Part shown: positions 1-9,166 of the stretch, one piece after another
How positions within the stretch are numbered: the stretch's first letter is position 1
Layout of the letters: every line of letters begins with the position of its first letter
From: Tianweitania sediminis
GTDB taxonomy: Bacteria > Pseudomonadota > Alphaproteobacteria > Rhizobiales > Rhizobiaceae
Direction: 5' to 3'
NCBI RefSeq assembly: GCF_017813335.1
Contig: NZ_JAGIYY010000002.1
Span: 248,001 to 312,000 of the forward strand
Length of the DNA: 64,000 nt
Made by a program: the position numbers and the translations under genes
Notes under the pieces: generated by a model
Seen by the model: the letters and a program-made list of their open reading frames with translations, nothing else
What the model was told of the DNA's origin: nothing
The model's database searches: none

Positions 1-5
1 GCAGG

Positions 6-959
6 GTGGTGGATCCGACCAGCCGGCTGCGTCTGAAACACCTGCGAAGCCGGAAACTGAAACCGGAGGCTAAGCCTGGAATGCGGGACGTCGTTGCGGT
101 CAGTCCAGCGGAGATCGGCGACGCGCCACGGCGCGATCCGACCTTTGCGATCGCCTTCGGCGGCGGGGGCGCGCGCGGGCTCGCCCACATCAACGTCATT
201 GAAGCGCTGGACGAGCTCGGCATTCGCCCGGTTGCGATTGCCGGATCGTCCATCGGGGCCATCATGGGCGCGGCCATGGCATCCGGGATGGCCGGGCGAG
301 ACATCCGCGACTTCGCCCGCGGCGTGTTGTGCAATCGGGCGGAAGTGACGCGCCGCATGTGGAACTCGCGCCCGGACACGCTCAGCGACTTCATGGCGAG
401 CGGGATCCGGGTCAGCCAGTTCAACATCGGCCGGATCCTGGCCTCTTTCCTGCCGCCGGAAATACCGGATGAGTTCAACAGCCTGAAGATCCCGCTGCAG
501 GTGACGGCCACCGATTTCTACAAGCAGGAGCTTGTGGTGCTGGACGAAGGCGATCTCAAGCTGGCGCTGGGAGCATCCTGCGCGATTCCCGCGGTGTTTG
601 GAGCGGTCAAGCATCAGGGTCGAACGCTGATCGACGGCGGCATCTTTAATCCCGTTCCGTTTGATCTTCTGGAAGGGCTCGCTGACATCGTGATCGCGGT
701 GGATGTTGTGAGCGGCCCCGCGGAAGAAGGGCGCCGCAAGCTGAAAGCGCTGGACATGCTGTTTGGGGCCAACCAGATCATGATGCAGGCCATCAACCAG
801 ATGAAGATGAAGCAGAAACCGCCTGCCATCTATTTGCGGCCCGGCACCCGCTACAAAGCCCTCGAGTTCCTCAAGATCGACCGCGTTCTTGCCGAAACCG
901 AATCGGTAAAAGACGAGTTGAAGCAGGCGGTCGACATGGCGGTGAAGATCGCCGCCTGA
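6..959 (+). CDS. Patatin-like phospholipase (RssA-type)
   Basis: A serine acyl hydrolase of the patatin family, expected to cleave acyl chains from membrane phospholipids. Residues 52-58 form the oxyanion loop GGGGARG, 80-84 the nucleophile elbow GSSIG with Ser82, and 210-212 the DGG motif carrying the second catalytic residue, so the Ser-Asp dyad is complete. No signal peptide or membrane segment is seen. The first codon used here is a GTG at the very edge of the window, so the true start could lie upstream. An internal ATG at 81 with GGAGG about 11 nt before it is a reasonable alternative and gives 292 aa. The substrate is not predictable from sequence. Confidence 0.85.
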   Translation: MVDPTSRLRLKHLRSRKLKPEAKPGMRDVVAVSPAEIGDAPRRDPTFAIAFGGGGARGLAHINVIEALDELGIRPVAIAGSSIGAIMGAAMASGMAGRDIRDFARGVLCNRAEVTRRMWNSRPDTLSDFMASGIRVSQFNIGRILASFLPPEIPDEFNSLKIPLQVTATDFYKQELVVLDEGDLKLALGASCAIPAVFGAVKHQGRTLIDGGIFNPVPFDLLEGLADIVIAVDVVSGPAEEGRRKLKALDMLFGANQIMMQAINQMKMKQKPPAIYLRPGTRYKALEFLKIDRVLAETESVKDELKQAVDMAVKIAA

Positions 960-1086
960 GGATAAGGGGCGGGCTCGTTTCCCGGAATTTGCACCCCCGC
1001 CATTGCGAAGCTTGGAGGCGGGGCATAGATGGAAGCGTGGCGCGCGCCCCCTGCGTTGCGCCCTTCTAGTCCAGGAATGCTCCCTC

Positions 1087-2430
1087 ATGTCCGTTCAAAC
1101 CAATGCCGACAAGCTTGTTGATCAGGTTGGGGCACTGGTGGAAGCAGCGAAGAGGGCAGGGGCCGATGCGGCGGATGCGGTGGCGGTCCGTGGCCGCTCG
1201 GTCGGTGTGACCGTTCGCCTCGGCAAAGTCGAGAACACCGAAGCCTCCGAAAGCGACGACATCGCTTTGCGCGTTTTTGTCGGGCAGCGGGTCGCCAATA
1301 TTTCCGCCAATGCCGGCGCGGATGTCGAAGCACTGGCGCAGCGTGCGGTTGCGATGGCGCGGGTGTCTCCCGAAGATCCCTTTCAGTCGCTCGCCGATCC
1401 GTCCCTGCTTGCCAACGGTGTGGACGATCTCGACCTGTTCGACCCGACGGAACTCAGCGGGGAACAGTTGCGCCAGGATGCGCTTGCCACGGAAGAAGCG
1501 GCCCTTTCCGTTGCCGGTGTCACCAATTCGTCGGGTGCAAGTGCCGGTTTCGGCTATGGCGGTCTGGTGCTAGCGACATCGCATGGATTTGTCGGCCAGT
1601 ATGTCGGTTCCCGCTTTTCGCGCTCCGTCAGCGTCATTGCCGGGGAAGGCACCGGCATGGAACGCGACTATGATTTTTCCTCCCGCATCCACTTCGCCGA
1701 GTTGGAAGATCCGGCTGAGATCGGCCGTCGGGCGGGCGAGCGCACTGTGCGGCGCCTGAAATCCCGCAAGGCCAAGACGGGATCCGTCGATGTCGTATTC
1801 GACCCGCGCGTGTCCCGCGGGATCGCAGGGCATCTGGCGGGCGCCATCAACGGCGCATCGGTGGCTCGGAAAACAAGCTTTCTTCGCGACATGATGGGAA
1901 AACCGGTGGCGGGCTCTGCCATTACCGTGACTGACGACCCCGCCCGTCGCCGTGGGCCGGCGTCGCGACCTTTCGATGGCGAAGGGGTGCGTGGCAAGCC
2001 GCTGACGATGGTCGAGGGCGGCGTGCTGCAGCACTGGTTCCTGTCCACCTCGGCGGCGCGCGAGCTTGGGCTGCAAACCAACGGCCGAGGTGTTCGTGCC
2101 GGCACATCCGTCAGCCCAAGTTCGACCAATCTGGTGCTTGAACCGGGAAGCCGCTCGCCGGAAGAGCTGATCGGCGGCTTGAAGACCGGCTTCTATGTCA
2201 CGGAAGTCTTTGGCCAGGGCGTCAACATGGTGACCGGAGAGTACAGCCGCGGTGCGTCTGGCTTCTGGATCGATAACGGTCAGCTGGCTTATCCCGTGGC
2301 AGAAGTGACCATCGCATCGAACCTCAAGGACATGTTTCTCCGCATGATCCCAGCTTCGGATGTCGACCGCAATTTTTCGGTCGCGGCGCCCACCCTCCTG
2401 ATCGAGAACATGACGCTTGCTGGAAGCTGA
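1087..2430 (+). CDS. pmbA: TldE/PmbA family metalloprotease subunit
   Basis: PmbA (TldE) is the partner of the metalloprotease TldD; the pair degrades unfolded or modified small peptides in the cytoplasm. The 447-aa length matches the family (about 450 aa). The protein shows the PmbA-type glycine-rich middle and C-terminal region and lacks an HExxxH zinc motif, as expected for the non-catalytic half. The reading frame is open from 1003, but the ATG at 1087 fits the family N-terminus better. No tldD is present in the window. The 3' end overlaps cysQ by 14 nt, which suggests translational coupling and places it first in the pmbA-cysQ-lipid A gene run. Confidence 0.85.
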   Translation: MSVQTNADKLVDQVGALVEAAKRAGADAADAVAVRGRSVGVTVRLGKVENTEASESDDIALRVFVGQRVANISANAGADVEALAQRAVAMARVSPEDPFQSLADPSLLANGVDDLDLFDPTELSGEQLRQDALATEEAALSVAGVTNSSGASAGFGYGGLVLATSHGFVGQYVGSRFSRSVSVIAGEGTGMERDYDFSSRIHFAELEDPAEIGRRAGERTVRRLKSRKAKTGSVDVVFDPRVSRGIAGHLAGAINGASVARKTSFLRDMMGKPVAGSAITVTDDPARRRGPASRPFDGEGVRGKPLTMVEGGVLQHWFLSTSAARELGLQTNGRGVRAGTSVSPSSTNLVLEPGSRSPEELIGGLKTGFYVTEVFGQGVNMVTGEYSRGASGFWIDNGQLAYPVAEVTIASNLKDMFLRMIPASDVDRNFSVAAPTLLIENMTLAGS

Positions 2431-3217
2431 AAACACGCGAACGGATCTGCTAAGCGATCTCTCCCTCATCCGCGAGGCTGCGCGAGAAGCGGGCGAAATC
2501 GCCATGCGCTTCTTCAAGCAGTCACCGGAAGTCTGGTGGAAGGAAGGCCAATCGCCGGTCAGCGAAGCGGATTATGCTGTCGACAAGTTTCTCCGCGAGC
2601 ATCTTCTTCAAGCCCGTCCGGATTACGGCTGGTTGTCGGAGGAGACCACCGACAACCTCGAACGCATGCAGAATGCCCGCACCTTCGTGGTGGATCCGAT
2701 TGACGGCACCCGGGCGTTCATCGAAGGCAAAGCGACCTGGTGCGTGTCGATCGGCATCGTGGAAGCGGGGAGACCTATTGCCGGCGTTCTGGATTGCCCC
2801 GTGAAAAACGAGATCTTCGATGCCGCAGCCGGCGGCGGAGCTCGTTTGAACGGCCACATCATCACGGTGGCGCCGACGCGGTCGGAGCCGGCGGTGGGCG
2901 GCCCAAAAACCATGATTGATGCGCTGGATCATGCCGATCGGCGCGATTTCCGGTCCGTCACCTATGTGCCGTCTCTGGCTTATCGCATCGCCATGGTGGC
3001 GCGCGGCGAAATCGACGCCACCTTTGTGAAGCCGAACTCCCATGATTGGGATCTGGCCGCCGCCGATCTTATTCTTGAAGAAGCGGGCGGCATGGTTGTC
3101 GATGCCACAGGCGAGCGGCTGGCGCTGGCGACGGCAAACTCCAAGCATGGCCCGTTGGCCGCCGGCAGTGGCGCGCTTTTGGGCAAGATGACGCGCATTC
3201 TTCCACGTTTCCGGTGA
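2417..3217 (+). CDS. cysQ: 3'(2'),5'-bisphosphate nucleotidase (inositol monophosphatase family)
   Basis: A magnesium-dependent, lithium-sensitive type phosphatase that most likely hydrolyses 3'-phosphoadenosine 5'-phosphate from sulfate assimilation. The metal-binding motifs are intact: Glu75-Glu76 in LSEET, DPIDGT at 93-98, and WD at 211-212 followed by an EEAGG helix. Length 266 aa is usual for CysQ. The start is a TTG inside the end of pmbA, giving a 14-nt overlap. General inositol monophosphatase activity cannot be excluded, because the fold is shared. Its position beside lipid A genes is typical of rhizobial chromosomes and need not mean a shared pathway. Confidence 0.8.
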   Translation: MLEAENTRTDLLSDLSLIREAAREAGEIAMRFFKQSPEVWWKEGQSPVSEADYAVDKFLREHLLQARPDYGWLSEETTDNLERMQNARTFVVDPIDGTRAFIEGKATWCVSIGIVEAGRPIAGVLDCPVKNEIFDAAAGGGARLNGHIITVAPTRSEPAVGGPKTMIDALDHADRRDFRSVTYVPSLAYRIAMVARGEIDATFVKPNSHDWDLAAADLILEEAGGMVVDATGERLALATANSKHGPLAAGSGALLGKMTRILPRFR

Positions 3218-3279
3218 CTTGTTCCCGAAACGCTCTATGAACAGGACAACCGCGTGATCCTGATCTCAAGGAGATTCGT

Positions 3280-3531
3280 ATGACCGAAAATCATGAATCC
3301 AAGCAGCTCCTGCATCTCGTTTTCGGTGGCGAACTGACGTCGCTCACCGGTGTCAACTTCCGCGATCTCGATGGGCTCGACATCGTGGGCATCTTCCCGG
3401 ACTACAAGTCGGCCGAACGCGCGTGGCGGGCAAAGGCGCAGGAAACCGTGGACAACGCCCATATGCGTTACTTCATCGTCCACCTGCATCGCCTGCTGGA
3501 ACCGAGCGACGCGTCGGCAACAAAGGCGTGA
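3280..3531 (+). CDS. DUF4170 domain protein
   Basis: A small cytoplasmic protein of 83 aa matching DUF4170, a family of unknown function found almost only in alphaproteobacteria. The recognisable core runs from HLVFGGEL near residue 11 to the HLHRLLEP end. AAGGAG sits 7 nt before the ATG. Its stop codon overlaps the GTG start of the following acyltransferase (GTGA), so the two are probably translationally coupled. The steady neighbourhood with DUF374, waaA and lpxK suggests a supporting role in lipid A or envelope assembly, but that is inference. Confidence 0.8.
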   Translation: MTENHESKQLLHLVFGGELTSLTGVNFRDLDGLDIVGIFPDYKSAERAWRAKAQETVDNAHMRYFIVHLHRLLEPSDASATKA

Positions 3532-4331
3532 CAACCGAAGACGTGACGCAGACGCGCAAACCGGCCGCGCGGCGGCGCCACACGCCGCGCGCGTTGAAGG
3601 AACTGTGGCGCAGCATTCGGCGGCCGCTGGCGGACTCGGCGCAGGTGAAGCATGTGCTTGCGACGCTGTTTGGCAGCGGCCTTCGCTTTGTCCAGCGAAC
3701 CAACCCTCCTGTGCCCGGCTCGAGCGACATCGCGCAATCGATGGAACGCGATGGACCTGCCATCTATGCGGTGTGGCACGGCCAGCACCTGATGTATCCC
3801 GTGCTTTACCCCGGCAAGCATCCGCTCGACATCATGGTGTCGCGCAGCGCCGACGCCGAAATCAACGCGCTCGTGCTGGAGCGCTTCGGCATCGGCGTGG
3901 TGCGGGGCTCCGGCGGTCGCAGCAGCCGCAAGGCCGTGGAAAAAGGTGGCGCGCGGGCGCTGATCGCCCTGAAAAAGTCGCTCGACTCAGGAAGATCCGT
4001 CGCCATGGTGGCAGATATTCCGAATGGCACGCCGCGTGATGCGGGACTGGGCGTGGTTACGCTGGCCCGCTTGTCTGGGCGCCCGATCCTGCCGCTCGCA
4101 TATGCCAGCAGCCGCCGCAAGGTGATCGAGCGCAGCTGGGACAAGATGGTGATCAACCTCCCGTTCGGCCGCGGCGCCGTGGTGATCGGCGAGCCGATCC
4201 ACGTGCCGGCGTCCGCGACGAGCGAGGACCTGGAGAGCCTTCGAGCGACCGTGACGCAGGCGCTCGACGATGTGACGCGGCGGGCTTATGCGCTGGCCGA
4301 CGCCAAGCCAGCGGCTGGACCAGCATCGTGA
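3528..4331 (+). CDS. DUF374 lysophospholipid acyltransferase-like protein
   Basis: A 267-aa member of the DUF374/LPLAT-like acyltransferase group. VWHGQH near residue 82 stands where the catalytic HxxxxD region lies in this superfamily, and IPNGTPRDAG near residue 163 resembles the family's second block. The likely role is transfer of an acyl chain to a lipid A or phospholipid acceptor at the inner membrane. The frame is open from 3423, but the GTG at 3528, overlapping the DUF4170 stop, is the natural start. The 3' end overlaps the waaA start by 4 nt. A member that has lost activity cannot be ruled out. Confidence 0.8.
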   Translation: MTTEDVTQTRKPAARRRHTPRALKELWRSIRRPLADSAQVKHVLATLFGSGLRFVQRTNPPVPGSSDIAQSMERDGPAIYAVWHGQHLMYPVLYPGKHPLDIMVSRSADAEINALVLERFGIGVVRGSGGRSSRKAVEKGGARALIALKKSLDSGRSVAMVADIPNGTPRDAGLGVVTLARLSGRPILPLAYASSRRKVIERSWDKMVINLPFGRGAVVIGEPIHVPASATSEDLESLRATVTQALDDVTRRAYALADAKPAAGPAS

Positions 4332-5644
4332 GCGAGCGCCGGGCGCGTCAGATCCTGTCGCTCTACAGCTGGGCCGGAGCCGCAGCCTATCCCTTGGTTG
4401 GTCCCTACATCGCGTTACGCGCCAGCCGCGGCAAGGAAGACCGTCAGCGGCGGGGCGAACGCTACGGCCGGGCGAGCGAGCCGCGGCCGGAAGGTCCGCT
4501 TGTTTGGATTCATGCGGCGAGCGTCGGCGAAACCGGCGCCGTGCTTCCCTTGATCGGGCGCTTGTTGCGGTTGGGGATCCGGATTGTCTTGACCACTGGC
4601 ACGGTGACTTCCGCCCGCATCGTGGCCGAGCGGCTGGGCGATCGGGTGATCCATCAATATGTTCCGCTCGATCTCAGACCGGCAGTGAACCGCTTTCTTG
4701 ATCACTGGAAGCCCGATCTCGCCATTTTCGCGGAATCCGAGATCTGGCCGACCACCATTCTTTCGCTCGGGCGGCGGCGTGTCCCGCAGGTGCTAGTGAA
4801 CGGCCGCCTGTCGGATCGCTCCTTTGAAGCCTGGAAGAAGCGCCCACACCTCGCGGAAGCCCTGTTCGAGAACTTTGCGCATGTGGCGGCACAATCGGGT
4901 CTCGACGGTGAGCGCTTCTTGGCGCTGGGCGCGCGGCCGGTCACCGTGTCGGGCAATCTGAAGCTCGAAACGGACCTGCCGCCCTATGATGCCGCGATTC
5001 ATGCTCGGTTGATGAAGGAAATCGGCGGCCGTCCGGTTTGGGCGGCTGTGTCCACGCATGATGGCGAGGAGATGATTGCGGCCGAGGTGCACCGGCTCCT
5101 GAAGAACCGGCATGATGACGTTCTCACCGTCATCGTGCCGCGCCATGCGGAGCGGGGCGATGCCCTTGCCTCCGATCTTTCCAAGCGCGGCCTGAAGGTC
5201 GCACGCCAAAGCCTGGGGGATACGGTCCAACCTGATGTCGACGTGCTTCTGGGCGACACGATGGGGGACATGGGACTTTACCTGAGGCTAAGCGGGATCG
5301 CGTTTGTCGGCCGCTCGCTCACCGGGTCTGGCGGCCAGAACCCGATCGAGCCGGCTTTGCTGGACACCGCTGTTCTGGCTGGCGAAAACGTTCAGAACTT
5401 CCGCGATACCTACAAGCGCCTCGTGGATCGCGGCGGCGCGCGGCTGGTGAAAAACAAGGAAACGCTTGCCGGCGCGGTTAGCTTCTTGTTGAAGAACGAG
5501 GATGCGCGTCAGAAGATGGCGCGGGCAGCGCGGGTGACCGTGCATGAGATGCGCGGTGCGCTCGATAAGACCATGGATGTTCTGGATCCCTTCATCCATC
5601 CGCTGGTGGTGAAGTCCCGCTTGGACAGTTCTGGCAGCAACTGA
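4328..5644 (+). CDS. waaA: 3-deoxy-D-manno-octulosonic acid (Kdo) transferase
   Basis: Transfers Kdo from CMP-Kdo to lipid IVA, joining lipid A to the LPS core on the cytoplasmic face of the inner membrane. An N-terminal hydrophobic stretch (about residues 13-32) serves as anchor. HAASVGE at 62-68 contains the family's catalytic glutamate, FAESEIWP lies near 140, and GGQNPIEPALL near 337 marks the nucleotide-sugar domain. Length 438 aa is normal. The start is GTG, overlapping the upstream stop by 4 nt, and lpxK follows after 2 nt, so this is a tight operon. Whether it adds one or two Kdo residues cannot be told from sequence. Confidence 0.92.
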   Translation: MSERRARQILSLYSWAGAAAYPLVGPYIALRASRGKEDRQRRGERYGRASEPRPEGPLVWIHAASVGETGAVLPLIGRLLRLGIRIVLTTGTVTSARIVAERLGDRVIHQYVPLDLRPAVNRFLDHWKPDLAIFAESEIWPTTILSLGRRRVPQVLVNGRLSDRSFEAWKKRPHLAEALFENFAHVAAQSGLDGERFLALGARPVTVSGNLKLETDLPPYDAAIHARLMKEIGGRPVWAAVSTHDGEEMIAAEVHRLLKNRHDDVLTVIVPRHAERGDALASDLSKRGLKVARQSLGDTVQPDVDVLLGDTMGDMGLYLRLSGIAFVGRSLTGSGGQNPIEPALLDTAVLAGENVQNFRDTYKRLVDRGGARLVKNKETLAGAVSFLLKNEDARQKMARAARVTVHEMRGALDKTMDVLDPFIHPLVVKSRLDSSGSN

Positions 5645-5646
5645 CC

Positions 5647-6672
5647 ATGGCAAGCGAAGCGCCGCCCTTCTGGTGGGAAGATGCTGACTGGCGCGCCAGG
5701 GCCTTGTGGCCGGCCTCGATGCTTTATGGCATCGTATCCGGTCACCGCATGCGGCGCGCTCCATGGGTGAAGATCGCCGCGCCCGTTTTGTGCATTGGCA
5801 ACTTCACCGTGGGCGGGGCGGGGAAAACGCCCGTTGCCATCGCGGCCGCCCACGCCATGCGGGCCAGGGGCCTCCGCCCGGGCATTCTGTCACGCGGTCA
5901 CGGCGGAAGCTTCACCAAGCCCCGTCTGGTGGATGCCGGACATGACATCGCCAAGCATGTCGGTGACGAACCGCTGTTGCTCGCAAGCGCCGCGCCGGTT
6001 GCTGTCTCGCCCGACCGGGCGAAGGCCGCAGCCCTTCTTCTTTCGCAAGGCTGCGACGCGCTCATCATGGACGACGGGTTTCAAAGCGCGCGCATCCACA
6101 TCGATTACGCGCTTCTGGTGGTGGATGCTGCGCGCGGCATCGGGAACGGCCATGTCATTCCCGCAGGACCGTTGCGCGCCACTCTCGTGGAGCAGCTTCG
6201 GCAAACAACGGGGCTCCTGAAGATGGGCCATGGGAGTGCCGCCGACCCTGTGATCCGCCGCGCCGCCCGCGCGGGTAGGCCCTATTTCGAAGCTGAAACG
6301 CGCATCAAGGCAGGGCAGGACATCGCCAACCGGCGCTTCTTGGCTTTTGCCGGCATCGGCCACAACGCCAAGTTCTTTGATACGGTGCGCGACAATGGCG
6401 GAGAGGTCGTTCTGGCGCGGAGCTTCCCGGATCACCATGCTTACGCGGAAGATGAACTGGCGGAACTGCAAGCTCTCGCGGCCGAACACGGTGCCCAACT
6501 GATCACCACTGCCAAGGATGCAGCCAGGCTGCGCGGCTGGTCACCGGCGAGTACCCGTTTCCTTGATGGGGTCCAGGTGCTGGAAGTGGAAACGGTCTTT
6601 GACGATCCCAACGCGCTCAACCGCATCATCGATGGCACGCTGGCGGCCTATCGCGACCGTCGGATCGGCTGA
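5647..6672 (+). CDS. lpxK: Tetraacyldisaccharide 4'-kinase
   Basis: Phosphorylates the 4' position of the tetraacyl disaccharide precursor to form lipid IVA, the step just before WaaA acts. The Walker A-like loop GNFTVGGAGKTP lies at residues 51-62, and MDDGFQ near residue 140 is the conserved metal/catalytic segment. The N-terminal hydrophobic region is compatible with inner-membrane association. Length 341 aa agrees with the family. It is the last gene of the rightward pmbA-lpxK run and meets DUF2093 tail to tail 6 nt later. A short GGCTGA/TCAGCC inverted repeat holds both stop codons. Confidence 0.93.
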   Translation: MASEAPPFWWEDADWRARALWPASMLYGIVSGHRMRRAPWVKIAAPVLCIGNFTVGGAGKTPVAIAAAHAMRARGLRPGILSRGHGGSFTKPRLVDAGHDIAKHVGDEPLLLASAAPVAVSPDRAKAAALLLSQGCDALIMDDGFQSARIHIDYALLVVDAARGIGNGHVIPAGPLRATLVEQLRQTTGLLKMGHGSAADPVIRRAARAGRPYFEAETRIKAGQDIANRRFLAFAGIGHNAKFFDTVRDNGGEVVLARSFPDHHAYAEDELAELQALAAEHGAQLITTAKDAARLRGWSPASTRFLDGVQVLEVETVFDDPNALNRIIDGTLAAYRDRRIG

Positions 6673-6678
6673 CGGGCC

Positions 6679-6909
6679 TCAGCCGCGCTTGCGCAGGTCC
6701 GGATTGGCGTCGATCTCACGCTGGAGCGAGATCGATGCACTGGAATAGGCTTCCTGTCGTGCGACGCTCCAATAGCGCAACTCGTCCAGCGGAATGGCCT
6801 CGTGGGTCACCGCGCAACGCACGAAAGCGCCGGGGCTGGTGACCTGGAAATCACCATCGAGGTAGCGGAGCCGGGCTTCGCGCGCTCCGGGTCCTTCAAA
6901 ACGGTTCAT
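6679..6909 (-). CDS. DUF2093 domain protein
   Basis: A 76-aa protein matching DUF2093, a small alphaproteobacterial family of unknown function. The segment RYLDGDFQVTSPGAFVRCAV and the following DELRYWSVARQEAY are the recognisable core. GTG-ATG-ATG stand in a row at 6915, 6912 and 6909; the last has AAGG at a workable distance of 5 nt and is used here. It lies 13 nt after mutL and is presumably co-transcribed with it. One cysteine and no zinc-finger pattern are visible. Confidence 0.8.
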   Translation of the reverse strand: MNRFEGPGAREARLRYLDGDFQVTSPGAFVRCAVTHEAIPLDELRYWSVARQEAYSSASISLQREIDANPDLRKRG

Positions 6910-6922
6910 CATCACCTTCTTC

Positions 6923-8716
6923 TCAGCGGCGGCCGAACAAGCGTTCTATATCGTGCAGCTTCAGTTCGATATAGGTCGGGCGGCCATGATTGCAGGTGCC
7001 GGAACCCGGTGTCGCTTCCATCTGGCGCAGGAGCGCGTTCATTTCCTCGGCGCGCAGCCGCCGTCCCGATCGTACGGAACCATGGCAAGCCATGCGGGAT
7101 GCAATCGCATGGAGCTTCCGCTCCAGCGCGTCGGTGGTTTCACTGTCGGCGATCTCGTCGGCAAGGTCGCGGACCAGGCCGGGAACATCGACCTCGCCTA
7201 GCATGGCCGGCGTTTCCCGCACCGCGACGGCACCGGGACCGAATCGTTCAAGCACCAATCCGAGGCGACCGAGGGTTGCCGCATGGGCCGCGAGCCGTGT
7301 CGCGTCGTCTTCCGGCAGGTCCACGATTTCCGGAAGCAGCAACATCTGGGTTGCGAGCGGTTTGGCATGAAGGGAGGTCTTCAGCGCTTCATAAACGAGG
7401 CGTTCGTGGGCTGCGTGCTGATCCACGATGATCAGCGAATCGGCGGTTTGCGCCACGATATAGTTTTCATGAACCTGCGCGCGCGCAGCGCCGAGCGTGT
7501 GGTCGGCAGGCGTTGTATCCGGTGCCGCTTCGGGAAAGGGCCGCGGTTGGTAATCGCTGCGTGCGCTTTCCGCAAAGCCGAAATCGAGCGGCCGTGAGGG
7601 CGATTGCGTGTATGGATTTTCCTGTGGGGCGGGGGCGGCTGCGTTCCATCCATAACTGGATCGGTCCGCGGGCGCAGCCGGTCGAAAGGCCTGCATCAGG
7701 CCTTCCGCTCCCGTTGTTGCCGCTCGGACGTCGTTGATCGTGAGGGCATGGCGAATGGCGCCAACAAGAAGGCCGCGCACCAGTCCGGGGTCGCGAAAGC
7801 GAACATCGGCCTTTGCCGGATGAACGTTCACATCCACCAAAGAGGGGTCCAATGTCAGGAACAGGGCCGTAACGGGCGAACGGTCGCGCGACAACACGTC
7901 GGCATAGGCGCCGCGAATGGCGCCGGCGAGCATCTTGTCGCGAACGGGCCGGCCATTCACATACATATGCGCATGCAGCGCGTTGGCCCGGCTGTAGGCC
8001 GGAATAGACACATGGCCGCTCAAGCTCACGCCTTCCCGCTCAGCCTCGATTGGCAGGGAATTGTCCGTGAACTCCCGCCCGAGAACATCGGCGATCCGCA
8101 AGAGCCGGGCGTCGTCTCCTTGGTGGGCCGGAAGATCGAGCGTCGTGCGATCGGGGCCGGAAAGGGTGAAGCGGACCTGCGGAAACGCAATGGCAATGCG
8201 CTTCACGATGTCCGAAATCGCGGTGGCTTCCGCCCGCTCGGACTTCATGAATTTCAGCCGGGCCGGTGTGGCGAAGAAAAGGTCGCGCACTTCCACAACC
8301 GTGCCGGGATTGCCGGCGGCTGGGCGAGGGGGCGACACGACGCCGCCTTCGACCCGGATCTCTGCGCCCTCGTCATGAAGCGTGCGGGACCGGATAGAAA
8401 GACGCGACACCGAACCGATCGAGGGCAGCGCTTCACCGCGAAAACCAAGCGAGCGGATGTCGAAGATGTCAGCCTGCAGCTTGCTGGTACAATGGCGGCC
8501 AATCGCCAGCGGAAGATCTTCCGCGGTCATCCCGCACCCGTTGTCGGCGACTCGCAGCAGCGACAGCCCGCCGCCGGCGGTTGCGATCTCGATCCGCGTC
8601 GCGCCGGCGTCGAGCGCATTCTCGACCAGTTCCTTCACCACGCTGGCGGGGCGCTCGATGACCTCGCCGGCGGCGATCTGGTTGATGACGCTGTCGGACA
8701 GTTGGCGGATGGGCAT
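6923..8716 (-). CDS. mutL: DNA mismatch repair protein MutL, endonuclease type
   Basis: A GHKL ATPase that couples MutS mismatch recognition to strand removal. In the N-terminal domain ENALDAGA at 32-39, DNGCGM at 58-63 and GFRGEAL at 91-97 build the ATP site. A proline/serine-rich linker covers roughly 340-405. The C-terminal dimerisation domain begins near 410 and contains DQHA at 432-435 with Glu438 and Glu443, an exact DQHA-x2-E-x4-E endonuclease motif. It ends with a CNHGRPT segment. This MutL should therefore nick DNA itself, as in bacteria without MutH. Length 597 aa is normal. Confidence 0.95.
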   Translation of the reverse strand: MPIRQLSDSVINQIAAGEVIERPASVVKELVENALDAGATRIEIATAGGGLSLLRVADNGCGMTAEDLPLAIGRHCTSKLQADIFDIRSLGFRGEALPSIGSVSRLSIRSRTLHDEGAEIRVEGGVVSPPRPAAGNPGTVVEVRDLFFATPARLKFMKSERAEATAISDIVKRIAIAFPQVRFTLSGPDRTTLDLPAHQGDDARLLRIADVLGREFTDNSLPIEAEREGVSLSGHVSIPAYSRANALHAHMYVNGRPVRDKMLAGAIRGAYADVLSRDRSPVTALFLTLDPSLVDVNVHPAKADVRFRDPGLVRGLLVGAIRHALTINDVRAATTGAEGLMQAFRPAAPADRSSYGWNAAAPAPQENPYTQSPSRPLDFGFAESARSDYQPRPFPEAAPDTTPADHTLGAARAQVHENYIVAQTADSLIIVDQHAAHERLVYEALKTSLHAKPLATQMLLLPEIVDLPEDDATRLAAHAATLGRLGLVLERFGPGAVAVRETPAMLGEVDVPGLVRDLADEIADSETTDALERKLHAIASRMACHGSVRSGRRLRAEEMNALLRQMEATPGSGTCNHGRPTYIELKLHDIERLFGRR

Positions 8717-8767
8717 GGCCGTAGCCTTAAGCGGATTCTGAGCCCGCGTCAGCAGCTCTCGAAAGCG

Positions 8768-9109
8768 TCAGCCGCGTTTCAGGTCCTGCACATGGCCGTA
8801 AAGATTGGTGGAGCGTGTGCCAGAGCGGCAATAAGCGAAAACCGGGGCGGGCAGTTCCGCCAGCGCCTTGGCTTGATTTTCCACGTCGGCGCCTGTCATC
8901 TGACCGCTGATCACCGGGATGTGGCGAAACTGGAGGCCCGCCGCTTCGGCTGCGGCTTGGATGGACGCGACCGACGGCTGGCCGGGATCTTCATTGTCCG
9001 GGCGGTTGCAGATGATGCTTTTGAAGCCCGCGTCCTTCAGGGCGGCAACGTCGTCAGGCTGGATCTGGGCTGACACGGCGTAGTCCGGTGCGATCTGGCG
9101 AATGTCCAT
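8768..9109 (-). CDS. DUF442/TIGR01244 phosphatase- or rhodanese-like protein
   Basis: A single-domain 113-aa protein of the group found as the N-terminal part of Blh (beta-lactamase-like hydrolase) proteins. The fold is related to dual-specificity phosphatases, and CRSGTRS at 94-100 is the cysteine-containing active loop, close to a rhodanese loop. The assignment lies between sulfur transferase and phosphatase. In plant-associated bacteria relatives accompany a sulfide-detoxifying dioxygenase, but no such partner domain is encoded next to it here. It is transcribed alone, about 50 nt before mutL. Confidence 0.75.
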   Translation of the reverse strand: MDIRQIAPDYAVSAQIQPDDVAALKDAGFKSIICNRPDNEDPGQPSVASIQAAAEAAGLQFRHIPVISGQMTGADVENQAKALAELPAPVFAYCRSGTRSTNLYGHVQDLKRG

Positions 9110-9166
9110 CGAAGCCTCCGAGGCAAAAGATCTGCCGCCAGTAGTGCGCCAAACGGGGAGCGGAGG

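Noticed and set aside
7604-9073. Long open frame (489 codons) on the strand opposite mutL
   Set aside because: It lies fully antisense to mutL and the DUF442 gene, shows no family resemblance and has the Arg/Gly/His-rich make-up of a high-GC shadow frame.
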